Below are positions 27,654 to 37,342 of a DNA stretch of 64,000 nt, in pieces; position 1 is the stretch's first letter; each line of letters starts with the position of its first letter. Source of the stretch: an uncultured Collinsella sp. (lineage in GTDB: Bacteria > Actinomycetota > Coriobacteriia > Coriobacteriales > Coriobacteriaceae); contig CAUEQD010000009.1 of NCBI GenBank assembly GCA_959019945.1, forward strand, positions 1-64,000, written 5' to 3'. Made by a program: the position numbers and the translations under genes. Under the pieces are notes generated by a model that saw nothing but the letters and a program-made list of their open reading frames with translations, was not told the origin of the DNA and did not search any database.

Positions 27654-30484
27654 TGGCTGCCAAACTCATAGATCTTTCCTTTACGCTCAACGGCCGCAAG
27701 GTCAAGGTTCAGATTGCCCCCGATACCATGCTCTTTGCGCTGCTGCGCGAGCAGGGTTGCGCGTCGGTGCGCTGCGCCTGCGAAACCACCAACTGCGGTC
27801 TGTGCACGGTGTGGCTCGACGGCGACCCGGTGCTGAGCTGCTCGGTTCCCGCGGCGCGCGTCGAGGGCCGCTCCATCACCACGCTCGAGGGCCTCAAGGC
27901 CGAGTCCGAGGCACTGGCCCGCGCAATGGCTGCCGAAGGTGCCGAGCAGTGCGGTTTTTGCGCCCCCGGCCTCATCATGAACGTGCTGGCGCTCGCCCGC
28001 GCCGCCAAGGAGGACCCGAGCCTCGTCGCCACGCGCGAGGAGCTCTCGCGCCAGCTCGCCGGCAACCTCTGCCGTTGCAGCGGCTATGAGAGCCAGCTGC
28101 GCGCCATCGTCCGCTTCCTCAACGAGTCGGGCGTGCAGGTGGGCTTCGAGATGCCCGAGCTGCCGGTCAACGACACCAGCTGCGACGGCGTCACTTACAA
28201 GCAGATTACCCACAAGCAGCCCAAGAAGGACTCGAAGGCTCTGCTCGAGGGCCGTCCCGTCTACACGGGCGACATGGTGCCCGCCGGCGCGCTCATTGTT
28301 AAGCTCAAGCGCAGCCCCTATGCGCGCGCCAAGATCCGCTCCATCGATACGTCGCGCGCCCTGAAGGTGCCCGGCGTGGTGGGCGTCTACACCTACGAGG
28401 ACGTGCCCCAGCGCCGCTTTACCATTGCCGGTCAGAGCTATCCGCAGCCGAGTCCCTACGACCGCCTGATTCTCGAGAACCTCGTCCGTTACCAAAACGA
28501 AGAGGTGGCGATCGTCGCCGCCGAGACCGAGGAGGCCGCCGACAAGGCCCTCAAGCTCATCAAGGTCGACTACGAGGTGCTCGAGCCCCTCCTCGACTTT
28601 ACCCAGGCACTCGATAACGACATCGTGGTCCACCCCGAGGGCGACGTGACCTTTATGTTCCCGCAGGGCGGCGACGTCCCGCGCAACCTGGTGTGCAGCG
28701 GCACGAGCGATTTTGGCGACCTGGACGAGGCCTTCGCCCAGAGCGACATCGTCTTTGAGCGCACCTACACCAGCCAGGCCACGCAGACGGCTCCCATGGA
28801 GACCTTCCGCGCCTTCGCGACGACCGACGCGTTCGGCCGCGTCTCGGTGACCACCTCCACGCAGGTACCCTTCCACGTGCGTCGCATGATCGCGCAGTCG
28901 CTCGACATTCCGCAGTCCCAGGTGCAGGTTATTAAGCCGCGCATCGGCGGCGGTTTTGGCTCCAAGCAGACGGGCTGCTGCGAGATCTTCGTGGCGTTTG
29001 TGACGCAGCAGACTGGCCGTCCGAGCTATTGCTGCTACACCCGCGAGGAGACCATCACCGCGGGCAACTCGCGTCACCAGATGCAGATGACCGTTAAGCT
29101 GGGCGCCATGAACGACGGCACCATCACGGCCATCGACCTGCATACGCTGTCCAACGCCGGCGCGTACGGCGAGCACGCCACCACGACGATCGGCCTGTCG
29201 GGCCACAAGAGCCTGCCCATCTACAACCACGTAAAGGCGAGCCGCTTTAGCTGGGACGCCGTCTACACCAATACCAACCGCGGCGGCGCGTATCGCGGCT
29301 ACGGTGCCACCCAGGGTCAGTTTGCCGTGGAGAGCGCCGTCAACGAGCTCGCCGACATGCTGCACATGGACCCCGCCGACCTGCGCCTTAAGAACATCGT
29401 GCGCGAGGGCGAGATCATGCCGCAGTACTACAACGAGAAGCTCAACGCCTGCGCGCTCGACCGCTGCCTGCTGCGCGCGATGGACATGATCGGTTGGCGC
29501 GACAAGCCGCTGGCTGTGGACTTGGGCGACCGCGTGCGCGCCCTCGGCTGCGCGCTCACCATGCAGGGCTCTGGCATTTCCAATGTGGATATCGCCGGCA
29601 TCGACATGCGCCTGGAAGAGGACGGCTTCATTACCATCGGCACCGGAGCCACCGATAACGGCATGGGCGTTGACACGATCCTGGCGCAGATTGCCGCCGA
29701 AGAGCTGGGCGTTGAAAGCTCGCTGATCGTGGTGCGCGGCGTGGACACCGACGTGTCGCCGTTCGACGCCGGCTCGTACGCGAGCTCCGGTACCTACGTG
29801 ACGGGCCTGGCTGCCAAGAACGCCGCGACCGAGCTGCGCGAGAAGATCTGCGCCAAGGCCGCCCAGATGTGGGACGTGGACGACGCCGACGTGGTCTTCG
29901 ATGGCCAGTACGTGCGCCTGTCCGACGAGCGCGCCGCGCGCGAGCAGAACCGCTACCTCACACTGCGCGACTTTGCCAACCTGTGCGTCAAGAACATTGC
30001 GGGCGGCGACGCGCTCACCTCGCATGCCTCCGCCTGCCTGCCCGTTTCGCCTCCGCCGTTTATGGCCGGCATTGCAGAGGTCGAGGTCGACAAGGCCACC
30101 GGCAAGGTGACTGTGGTGGACTATGCGGCGGCCGTCGACTGCGGCACCGTGATCAACGAGGCGCTCGCGCGCGTCCAGGCCGAGGGCGGCATTGCTCAAG
30201 GTATCGGCCATGCGCTCTACGAGATCGTCGAGCACGACGACCGCGGCCGCCTGCGCACCGGGAACTTTATGAGCTACAAGCTGCCCACGCGCCTTGATAT
30301 CGGCAGCATTCGCGTTGCCTTTGAGCCGAGCTACGAGCCGACGGGTCCGTTTGGCGCCAAGTCGATCGGCGAGGTCGTCATCAACACGCCGCTCGCCGCC
30401 GTGGCCTCGGCCGTGGCACACGCCACCGGACACCAGGTGCGCTCGCTGCCCATCACGCCCGAGAAGGCCCTGCTGGGGGAGTAG
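27653..30484 (+). CDS. Molybdenum hydroxylase, fused 2Fe-2S and Mo-binding subunit
   Basis: 943 residues of the xanthine oxidase family. The N-terminal ~160 residues are a 2Fe-2S domain (CACETTNCGLC and CGFCAPGLIMN with LCRCSGY), fused to the Mo-cytosine/pterin domain. Later motifs are RIGGGFGSKQ, RGGAYRGYGATQGQFAVES and GPFGAKSIGEVV, whose Glu is the expected active-site base. Such fusions occur in XdhD-like and selenium-dependent hydroxylases. The substrate (xanthine, purine, nicotinate or other) cannot be read from sequence. Proximity to DUF3343 and selABC hints at a selenium-dependent enzyme but does not prove it. Confidence 0.85.
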   Translation: MAAKLIDLSFTLNGRKVKVQIAPDTMLFALLREQGCASVRCACETTNCGLCTVWLDGDPVLSCSVPAARVEGRSITTLEGLKAESEALARAMAAEGAEQCGFCAPGLIMNVLALARAAKEDPSLVATREELSRQLAGNLCRCSGYESQLRAIVRFLNESGVQVGFEMPELPVNDTSCDGVTYKQITHKQPKKDSKALLEGRPVYTGDMVPAGALIVKLKRSPYARAKIRSIDTSRALKVPGVVGVYTYEDVPQRRFTIAGQSYPQPSPYDRLILENLVRYQNEEVAIVAAETEEAADKALKLIKVDYEVLEPLLDFTQALDNDIVVHPEGDVTFMFPQGGDVPRNLVCSGTSDFGDLDEAFAQSDIVFERTYTSQATQTAPMETFRAFATTDAFGRVSVTTSTQVPFHVRRMIAQSLDIPQSQVQVIKPRIGGGFGSKQTGCCEIFVAFVTQQTGRPSYCCYTREETITAGNSRHQMQMTVKLGAMNDGTITAIDLHTLSNAGAYGEHATTTIGLSGHKSLPIYNHVKASRFSWDAVYTNTNRGGAYRGYGATQGQFAVESAVNELADMLHMDPADLRLKNIVREGEIMPQYYNEKLNACALDRCLLRAMDMIGWRDKPLAVDLGDRVRALGCALTMQGSGISNVDIAGIDMRLEEDGFITIGTGATDNGMGVDTILAQIAAEELGVESSLIVVRGVDTDVSPFDAGSYASSGTYVTGLAAKNAATELREKICAKAAQMWDVDDADVVFDGQYVRLSDERAAREQNRYLTLRDFANLCVKNIAGGDALTSHASACLPVSPPPFMAGIAEVEVDKATGKVTVVDYAAAVDCGTVINEALARVQAEGGIAQGIGHALYEIVEHDDRGRLRTGNFMSYKLPTRLDIGSIRVAFEPSYEPTGPFGAKSIGEVVINTPLAAVASAVAHATGHQVRSLPITPEKALLGE

Positions 30485-30507
30485 CGGGTCAGCGAACAAG
30501 TCGTAAT

Positions 30508-30537
30508 TGGCGGGGCGGGGCAACTCGCCCCGCCTTT
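30508..30537 (+). terminator. Terminator of the molybdenum hydroxylase operon
   Basis: GGCGGGGCG pairs with CGCCCCGCC, followed by TTTT. Confidence 0.85.
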
Positions 30538-30624
30538 TGCACTCGTGGTGAGGTCGTGAGCCTGTAAAACGTGTGCGTGCGCTTGTCGCTCGTATCTGCT
30601 ATCATTCCTAATCTGTGCGCTCAT

Positions 30625-30708
30625 GCGGGCGTGGCGGAATTGGTAGACGCGCCAGATTTAGGTTCTGGTGGGATTCCCGTGAAGGTTCGAGTCCTTTCGC
30701 CCGCACCA
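30625..30708 (+). tRNA. tRNA-Leu (anticodon TAG)
   Basis: GCGGGCG acceptor pairs with CGCCCGC and CCA is encoded. The anticodon arm CCAGA-TTTAGGT-TCTGG exposes TAG. The variable arm is long, as in tRNA-Leu. Confidence 0.95.
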
Positions 30709-30798
30709 ACGCACCCGCGTCGGCTTATGCCCTCGCGACGCTTGTTGCATAAAGGTACCAGCACCTCAGATAAGCTGGGCAGTATGAGGAGGAACGTG

Positions 30799-32097
30799 TT
30801 GAACATCACCGCTTCTGACGTCAAGGACGCCAAGCTCACCGCTACGGTCACCATCCCGGCCGCCGACGTCGACGCCGCGATCAAGAAGGCCTACAAGGAG
30901 ACCGCCAAGAAGTACCGCTTCCCGGGCTTCCGCGCCGGTAAGGCCCCCCGTCCGGTCATCGACTCTGCTCTTGGCGCCGAGGCTACCCTCGCTCAGGCCA
31001 CCAACGACCTGATCGCCGCCAACGAGCCCGCCGTCCTCAACGAGCTGGACATCGTCCCCACCAAGAACGGTGACTACAAGGAGCTCGACCTCGCCAAGGA
31101 TCACGAGGACTACACCTACACCGTCGAGTTCTCCCTGCGTCCTGCCGCTGAGCTCTCCTCTTTCGACGCTGTCGAGATCGAGATGCCTCCCGCGGAGGTC
31201 ACCGAGTCCGAGATCAACAACCAGGTTGAGATGCTCCTCAACTACCGTGCCACCTTCGAGGACGTCGAGGGTCGCGCCGTCGAGGCTGACGACTATGTGA
31301 CCGTCGACCTCAAGGCCGTCGAGAACGCCGACAACTTTGCCGCCGAGGGCCGCATGCTCATCGCCGGTAGCGACAGCAACCCCAAGGAGTTCAACGAGGC
31401 CCTGATCGGCGCCAACGTTGACGACGTCAAGACCGTCACCTGGACCGACGAGGTCGAGGAGGGCGAGGAGGCCGAGACCCACACCGTCGAGGTCACCGTC
31501 AAGGGCATCAAGGTCCGCAACACCCCCGAGCTCACCGACGAGCTCGTCAAGTCCGACTTTGGCTTCGACAGCATCGACGCTATGCGCGACGCCATCAAGA
31601 TCGAGATCGAGCAGGACAAGGCTTCCCGCCTCCCGGCCGAGAAGGAGAACCGTTGCGTCTCCGCTCTCGCCGAGCGCCTGCAGCTCGATGAGATGGACGC
31701 CGACTACGAGCAGTCCGTCTTTGAGGAGCTCGGCCAGAACTTCCTGTCCAATCTCGCTGCTCGTGGCATGACGCTGGACACCTGGCTGCCCGCTTCCGGT
31801 CTGACCATGGAGCAGTTCATCGGCGACCTGCACAAGCAGGCCAACGACGTTGCCCGTGAGTCCCTGGCTCTGGACGCCCTCGCCCGCGAGCTCAAGATCG
31901 AGGTCACCGAGGATGACATCAACGCCGAGTTCGAGAAGGCCGGCGTCAAGGACGTCGAGGCTTCCAAGGCCGAGTTCATCGCCGATGGCCGCATGCCTGC
32001 CGTCCGCGAGTCCATCCGTCGCTCCAAGGCCGTCGACCACCTGGTCGAGAACGCCAAGGTGACCGAGGTCGACGAGACCGCCAAGGACGCCGAGTAA
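30799..32097 (+). CDS. tig: Trigger factor chaperone
   Basis: 432 residues. MNITASDVKDAKLTATV begins the ribosome-binding domain, with the signature GFRAGKAPRPVI. The peptidyl-prolyl isomerase segment (VEADDYVTVDL) and the long helical C-terminal domain follow. It heads tig-clpP-clpX. TTG at 30799 is chosen because GAGGAGG lies 6 nt upstream; GTG at 30796 and ATG at 30784 are less well spaced. Confidence 0.93.
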   Translation: MNITASDVKDAKLTATVTIPAADVDAAIKKAYKETAKKYRFPGFRAGKAPRPVIDSALGAEATLAQATNDLIAANEPAVLNELDIVPTKNGDYKELDLAKDHEDYTYTVEFSLRPAAELSSFDAVEIEMPPAEVTESEINNQVEMLLNYRATFEDVEGRAVEADDYVTVDLKAVENADNFAAEGRMLIAGSDSNPKEFNEALIGANVDDVKTVTWTDEVEEGEEAETHTVEVTVKGIKVRNTPELTDELVKSDFGFDSIDAMRDAIKIEIEQDKASRLPAEKENRCVSALAERLQLDEMDADYEQSVFEELGQNFLSNLAARGMTLDTWLPASGLTMEQFIGDLHKQANDVARESLALDALARELKIEVTEDDINAEFEKAGVKDVEASKAEFIADGRMPAVRESIRRSKAVDHLVENAKVTEVDETAKDAE

Positions 32098-32173
32098 TTC
32101 TCGCCACCTTGCCCGCGAGCGCATGCGTGCGCCCGTGATGGGGTAAAGTTATACACCGGTTATCCGGTTGCTT

Positions 32174-32214
32174 CGTACGGTGCCAGCCAATGCATAGCAT
32201 GCGGGCACCGTACG
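32174..32214 (+). terminator. Stem-loop between tig and clpP
   Basis: CGTACGGTGCC and GGCACCGTACG form a perfect 11-bp stem around a 19-nt loop and are followed by TTTAT. It may attenuate or terminate tig transcription upstream of clpP. Confidence 0.65.
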
Positions 32215-32260
32215 TTTATCTAGAACCAATTTGGTCCGCAAGAGAGAAATGGAGATGCGT

Positions 32261-32881
32261 ATGATCGCCAAGTTCGATTCCGCCCTCGTGCCATACGTTA
32301 TCGAGCAGACGCCGCGCGGCGAGCGCAGCTACGATATCTATTCGCGCCTGCTCAACGACCGCATCATCTTTTTGGGCGAGGAGATCAACTCCGTCAGCGC
32401 CAACCTGGTCGTTGCCCAGCTGCTGCATCTTGAGAGCCAGGATGCCGAGAAGGATATCTCGCTCTACATCAATTCGCCCGGCGGCGAGGTCTACTCCGGC
32501 CTGGCAATTCTTGACACTATGAACTTTATCAAGCCGCAGGTCTCGACCATTTGCGTCGGCATGGCCGCGTCTATGGCCGCCGTGCTGCTTTCGGCCGGCG
32601 CCAAGGGCAAGCGCTTCTGCCTGCCGCATTCCAAGGTCATGATTCACCAGCCCAGCGGCGGTGCGCAGGGCCAGCAGACCGAGATTGAGATCGTGGCCGA
32701 GGAGATCAAGAAGACCCGTCGCGAGCTCAACCAGATCCTGTCCGACGCCTCTGGCCAGCCCATCGAAAAGGTCCAGGCCGATACCGAGCGCGACAACTAC
32801 CTGACCGCTGCCGAGGCCCTCGACTACGGCCTGATCGATCGTATCGTCACCTCGCGCGACCTCGCCGCGAAGGACGCCTAG
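32261..32881 (+). CDS. clpP: ATP-dependent Clp protease proteolytic subunit
   Basis: About 206 residues. The catalytic Ser lies in GMAASMAAVLL and the His in LPHSKVMIHQPSGGAQGQ; NSPGGEVYSG is the oxyanion loop. It works with ClpX encoded 2 nt downstream. ATG at 32261 has GGAG about 6 nt upstream; ATG at 32249 is an alternative start. Confidence 0.95.
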   Translation: MIAKFDSALVPYVIEQTPRGERSYDIYSRLLNDRIIFLGEEINSVSANLVVAQLLHLESQDAEKDISLYINSPGGEVYSGLAILDTMNFIKPQVSTICVGMAASMAAVLLSAGAKGKRFCLPHSKVMIHQPSGGAQGQQTEIEIVAEEIKKTRRELNQILSDASGQPIEKVQADTERDNYLTAAEALDYGLIDRIVTSRDLAAKDA

Positions 32882-32882
32882 G

Positions 32883-34292
32883 ATGGCAGGTAACATGCAG
32901 GACAACTTTGACGAGAACGGCAACCCCATCCGCTGCTCCTTCTGCGGAAAAGAGCAGGGCCAGGTTCGTCGCCTCGTAAAGGGCCCGACCAACATCTTTA
33001 TCTGTGACGAGTGCGTCGCCGCCTGTTCCGAGATCTTGGAGGAGTCGCTGGCTTCGGACTTTATGGACGCTGCCCGCAACGGCAAGCTGCCGGGCTTCCT
33101 CAACGACCACGGCCAGGCTGCCGGCCAGCCTGCTGTAGATCCCGAGGCCGAGGGTTTTGAGCTGGAGGACGACGCTCGCCAGGTCATTACGCACGTGCCG
33201 ACGCCGCACGAGATCTATGACGAGCTTTCGGCTTATGTTATGGGCCAGGAGGACGCCAAGCGCGCTATGTCGGTTGCCGTGTACAATCACTATCGCCGCG
33301 TGATCGAGGGCGGCGCCGCGGTGTCCGCTTTTGATGCTGGCATGGGCTCGCAGTTCGATGACGATATGGACGAGGTAGAGCTCGCCAAGTCCAACATCCT
33401 GCTGCTCGGTCCCACCGGTACCGGCAAGACCTTGTTGGCCCAGACGCTCGCGCGCATCCTCGAGGTGCCGTTTGCCATTGCCGACGCCACCGCGCTCACC
33501 GAGGCCGGCTATGTGGGCGAGGACGTGGAGAACATCCTGCTCAAGCTCATCAATGCTGCCGATGGTGACATTGAGCGCGCTCAGGTGGGCATTATCTACG
33601 TGGACGAGATTGATAAGATCGCCCGTAAGGCCGAGAACCTCTCCATTACCCGCGATGTCTCGGGCGAGGGAGTTCAGCAGGCGCTGCTTAAGATCCTTGA
33701 GGGCACGGTGGCAAGCGTTCCGCCCACCGGCGGCCGTAAGCATCCCCAGCAGGAGCTGCTGCAGATCGACACGACCAACATCCTGTTCATCTGCGGCGGT
33801 GCCTTTGTGGGCCTGGATAAGATCATCGCCGATCGCGTGGGCAACAAGGGCGTGGGCTTTAACTCCGAGATTGCCGGCCCCACCTCGGTCGACGAGAACG
33901 ACCTGCTGCGCCAGGTGCTCCCACAGGACCTCAACGCCTTTGGCATGATCCCCGAGTTTGTGGGACGTACGCCCGTCGTCACCCAGACGCAGGCGCTCGA
34001 CGAGGATGACCTGGTGTCGATTCTGACCGAGCCCAAGAACGCCGTGGTGCGCCAGTATCGTAAGATGTTCCAGCTCGAGGACGTTGAGCTTGAGTTTGAG
34101 GATGCGGCCCTGCACGAGATCGCCCGCATGGCGCTCGCCCGCAAGACCGGCGCCCGCGGCCTGCGCTCCATCTGCGAGGACGTGCTGCAGCAGACGATGT
34201 TCGACCTCCCCAGCGAGGAAGGCGTAGCCAAGGTCATCGTAACCGAAGCCGCCGTAAAGGGCGAAGAGCAGCCCCAACGCATCTACGGGTAA
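32883..34292 (+). CDS. clpX: ClpX ATPase unfoldase
   Basis: 469 residues. An N-terminal zinc finger (CSFCGKEQGQ and CDECVAAC) recognises substrates. The AAA+ core has GPTGTGKTLLAQT (Walker A) and IIYVDEIDKIAR (Walker B). A pore-loop region, GVGFNSEI-like sequence and the KTGARGLRSI sensor-2 motif are present. It follows clpP directly. Confidence 0.95.
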   Translation: MAGNMQDNFDENGNPIRCSFCGKEQGQVRRLVKGPTNIFICDECVAACSEILEESLASDFMDAARNGKLPGFLNDHGQAAGQPAVDPEAEGFELEDDARQVITHVPTPHEIYDELSAYVMGQEDAKRAMSVAVYNHYRRVIEGGAAVSAFDAGMGSQFDDDMDEVELAKSNILLLGPTGTGKTLLAQTLARILEVPFAIADATALTEAGYVGEDVENILLKLINAADGDIERAQVGIIYVDEIDKIARKAENLSITRDVSGEGVQQALLKILEGTVASVPPTGGRKHPQQELLQIDTTNILFICGGAFVGLDKIIADRVGNKGVGFNSEIAGPTSVDENDLLRQVLPQDLNAFGMIPEFVGRTPVVTQTQALDEDDLVSILTEPKNAVVRQYRKMFQLEDVELEFEDAALHEIARMALARKTGARGLRSICEDVLQQTMFDLPSEEGVAKVIVTEAAVKGEEQPQRIYG

Positions 34293-34305
34293 ATAGAAGC
34301 CCGTT

Positions 34306-34335
34306 CAGGTCCCGCGGCAACCACCGCGGGACCTG
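34306..34335 (+). terminator. Hairpin after clpX
   Basis: CAGGTCCCGCGG and CCGCGGGACCTG make a 12-bp perfect stem with a 6-nt loop, without a strong U-run. Confidence 0.65.
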
Positions 34336-34341
34336 CCATTT

Positions 34342-34422
34342 AGGGACAGGTTTATTTTGGTCGGTTTTATATGGGTGAACGTCATTCTGCCTGATAAAAC
34401 CTACCAAAATAAACCTGTCCCT
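34342..34422. repeat. 81-bp palindrome of the GGGACAGG type
   Basis: Arms 34342-34370 and 34394-34422 are 29 nt with one mismatch; the outer 20 bp begin AGGGACAGG and continue TTTATTTTGGT. The loop is 23 nt. It is probably a REP-like dispersed element; the related GGTGCCTGTCCCC motif occurs at 25021. Confidence 0.75.
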
Positions 34423-34497
34423 TTTCGGCAGGTATGCCTGTGCTATTCTGTGAGATTGTCAAGTTAGTACCTTCAGACTGAAGTAATCGATGCCTAA

Positions 34498-34610
34498 GGC
34501 GTGTCCGCCTGCTTGGTTTTCGTAGATTCCGCACGAGCCGAAGAGCACTAAATGTGCTCTTCGTGCGAGCCAGGACCTGACCGAGCGAAAACCAAGCAGG
34601 CGGACACGCC
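34498..34610 (+). ncRNA. Nested-hairpin element, copy 1, upstream of valS
   Basis: The outer stem (34498-34522 with 34586-34610) is a perfect 25-bp pairing. Inside is CGCACGA, a 5-nt bulge GCCGA, AGAGCAC, loop TAAAT, then GTGCTCT and TCGTGCG. AGCCAGGACCTGACCGAG separates the inner hairpin from the outer arm. A second copy in opposite orientation lies after valS with the bulge and lower stem conserved but other stems changed in compensating fashion. Type is uncertain: structured RNA, DNA hairpin or mobile element. No T-box sequence is seen. Confidence 0.6.
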
Positions 34611-34630
34611 GATGGGACAGGGAGAGATAT

Positions 34631-37327
34631 ATGGAAGAAATGCCCAAGAACTACGATCCGTCGACCAACGAGCCGGCGATCCTGCAGAAGTGGCTCGACG
34701 GCGGTTACTACAAGCGCCGTGAGGGCGTGGGCGATTGCACCGTCACCATTCCGCCTCCCAACGTGACCGGCAAGCTCCACATGGGTCACGCCACCGACGA
34801 CTCCATCCAGGACGCCATCATTCGTATGGCCCGCATGCGCGGCAAGTCCACGCGCTGGGTGCTCGGAACCGATCACGCCGGTATCGCCACGCAGACCAAG
34901 GTCGACAAGAAGCTCAAGAGCGAGGGCATCAGCCGCCTGGAGATCGGTCGCGATAAGTTTGTCGACGCCTGCTGGGACTGGACCCACGAGTACGGCGGCA
35001 TCATCGTCGAACAGATCAAGCGCATGGGTTGCTCCGTCGACTTCGACAACGAGCGCTTCACCATGGACGAGGATTACGCACAGGCCGTGCGCAAGGTCTT
35101 CTGCGATTGGTACCACGACGGCCTGATCTACCGTGGCAAGCGTATCGTTAACTGGTGCCCCAACTGCACCACCGCTATCTCGGACGACGAGGCCGAATAT
35201 AAGGACGAGAAGGGCCACCTGTGGCACCTGCGCTACCCGCTGACCGAGCCGGTCAACGGCCAGGACTACATCGTCGTCGCCACCACGCGCCCCGAGACCA
35301 TGCTCGGCGACACGGGCGTCGCCGTCTCCCCGAAGGATCCCGAGAAGGCCGCCTTTGTGGGTAAGACCGTCAAGCTTCCCATCGTTGACCGCGAGATCCC
35401 CATCTTTGAGGATTGGCACGTCGATGCCAACTTTGGTTCCGGCTTCGTTAAGGTCACCCCGGCCCACGACCCCAACGACTACGCCATGGGCCAGGCCCAC
35501 GACCTGCCGCAGATCAACATCTTCGACGAGCACGCGGTGGTCGTCGAGGGCTACGGCGAGTTCACCGGCATGAATCGCGACGAGTGCCGCGAGGCCGTCA
35601 TCAAGTGGTTCGAGGAGCACGACCTGCTCGATCATGTCGAGGAACTCGATCACTCCGTCATGCACTGCTACCGTTGCGACGCCGCGCTTGAGCCATGGCT
35701 GTCCGAGCAGTGGTTCGTTGCCGTCGACAAACTCAAGGGGCCGGCGCTCGACGCCGTCAACTCCGGCAAGGTCACCTTCCACCCCGCGCGCTGGACGCAG
35801 ACCTACACCACCTGGATGGAGAACCTTAAGGACTGGTGCATCAGCCGCCAGCTGTGGTGGGGCCACCGCATCCCCGTGTTCTACTGCGAGGACTGCGGCT
35901 GGGAGGACGCCCTCACCGAGGACACCGACGTGTGCCCCAAGTGCGGCGGCCATCACGTGCATCAGGACGAGAACGTGCTGGACACCTGGTTCAGCTCGCA
36001 GCTGTGGACCTTCGCCACGCAGGGCTGGCCGCAAAAGCCGGAGCTGCTCGAGGGCCATCATCCCACGACGGCGCTCGTCACCGCGCGCGACATCATTGCG
36101 CTGTGGGTCGCCCGCATGGTTATGAGCTCGCTGTACTTCTTGGACGAGGTGCCGTTTAAGGACGTCGTCATCTACCCGACGATCCTTGCCAAGGACGGCA
36201 GCCGCATGTCCAAGTCCAAGGGCAACGGCGTTGACCCCATGGACCTCATTGGCATGTACGGTGCCGACGCCATGCGTTACAACTTGCTCACGCTGTGCAC
36301 CAACAACCAGGACGTCAAATTTGATGCGAACATCGACAAGAAGACCAAGAAGCTTATCGACAGCCCGCGTACCGACCAGGCCAAGTCGTTTGTGACCAAG
36401 ATCTGGAATGCCAGCCGCTTCCTGCTCATGAACATGGAGGGCTATACGCCAGGTGAGCCCGTCGTGGAGACGCCGGCCGACGCCTGGATGTTCAGCCGCC
36501 TGGCCAAGGCCGTGAAGATGGTCACCGAGGGCATCGAGAACTACACCTTTGGCGACATGGCCCGCGGCGTGCAGCAGTTCTTCTGGAACGAGGTCTGCGA
36601 CTGGTACGTCGAGGTCACCAAGGCCCGTCTGAAGGGCGAGGGCCGTCTGCAGGCGCAGCGCAACCTGATCTTTGTGCTCGACACCTCCATTCGCCTGATG
36701 CACCCGCTCATGCCGTTCGTGACCGAGGAGATCTGGGACAACATGCCGGCGAGCGTGCTCGATCTGGACGCCGAGGGCAATGTGGACCGCGCTGAGGCGC
36801 TCATGATCGCCAAGTGGCCCGAGCCCGCCGACTACGCCAAGTATGTTGACGAGGACGCCGAGCGCGCGTTTGAGCTGTGCCGCGCCGTCGTTTCCGCCGC
36901 TCGCGCCACGCGTTCGCGTTATCGCTTGAGCCCCAAGGCCGAGCTCGACGTGGTCGTGCGCGCCGGTGCCGAGGACATCGAGAAGCTCGAGAGCCTGCGT
37001 TCGACCATTGAGCCGCTGGCCAACACCGCCTCGCTGGTCATGGGTACCGACGTCGAGAAGCCGGCCGCGAGCATCGCCGTGGTCGACAGCGGCGTCGAGG
37101 TCTTTGTGGTGCTCGAGGGCAAGGTTGACCTTTCGGCCGAGAAGGCGCGCCTGGAGAAGGAGATCGCCGCGGCTCAGAAGGAGCTCGCCGGCTGCGAGAA
37201 GACGCTGGCCAACGAGGGCTTTGTGGCCAAGGCCGCGCCCGCGGTGGTCCAGAAGAAGAGGGACCGTGCAGCTGAGCTCAAGGAGATCCTGGCGGCTCTG
37301 ACTGCTCAGGTTGCTGACTTCTCGTAA
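34631..37327 (+). CDS. valS: Valyl-tRNA synthetase
   Basis: 898 residues. The class I signatures HMGH (PPPNVTGKLHMGHA) and RMSKSKGNGVDP are present, plus the editing domain and a C-terminal coiled coil (ARLEKEIAAAQKEL) that is usual for ValRS. The start ATG at 34631 follows GGGAGAGA. It is flanked by two opposite-facing copies of an unusual nested hairpin. Confidence 0.95.
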   Translation: MEEMPKNYDPSTNEPAILQKWLDGGYYKRREGVGDCTVTIPPPNVTGKLHMGHATDDSIQDAIIRMARMRGKSTRWVLGTDHAGIATQTKVDKKLKSEGISRLEIGRDKFVDACWDWTHEYGGIIVEQIKRMGCSVDFDNERFTMDEDYAQAVRKVFCDWYHDGLIYRGKRIVNWCPNCTTAISDDEAEYKDEKGHLWHLRYPLTEPVNGQDYIVVATTRPETMLGDTGVAVSPKDPEKAAFVGKTVKLPIVDREIPIFEDWHVDANFGSGFVKVTPAHDPNDYAMGQAHDLPQINIFDEHAVVVEGYGEFTGMNRDECREAVIKWFEEHDLLDHVEELDHSVMHCYRCDAALEPWLSEQWFVAVDKLKGPALDAVNSGKVTFHPARWTQTYTTWMENLKDWCISRQLWWGHRIPVFYCEDCGWEDALTEDTDVCPKCGGHHVHQDENVLDTWFSSQLWTFATQGWPQKPELLEGHHPTTALVTARDIIALWVARMVMSSLYFLDEVPFKDVVIYPTILAKDGSRMSKSKGNGVDPMDLIGMYGADAMRYNLLTLCTNNQDVKFDANIDKKTKKLIDSPRTDQAKSFVTKIWNASRFLLMNMEGYTPGEPVVETPADAWMFSRLAKAVKMVTEGIENYTFGDMARGVQQFFWNEVCDWYVEVTKARLKGEGRLQAQRNLIFVLDTSIRLMHPLMPFVTEEIWDNMPASVLDLDAEGNVDRAEALMIAKWPEPADYAKYVDEDAERAFELCRAVVSAARATRSRYRLSPKAELDVVVRAGAEDIEKLESLRSTIEPLANTASLVMGTDVEKPAASIAVVDSGVEVFVVLEGKVDLSAEKARLEKEIAAAQKELAGCEKTLANEGFVAKAAPAVVQKKRDRAAELKEILAALTAQVADFS

Positions 37328-37342
37328 GCGTTACTGGGGGAC

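Noticed and set aside
27650..30523. A 957-codon open frame on the minus strand over the molybdenum hydroxylase
   Set aside because: It mirrors the GC-rich codons of the real plus-strand gene and has no recognisable motifs. The same applies to long minus-strand frames at 5883-7832, 11122-12684 and 34382-36703.
34440..34630. T-box riboswitch ahead of valS (and in the thrS leader)
   Set aside because: No T-box sequence or antiterminator was found; the structure is the nested-hairpin element.
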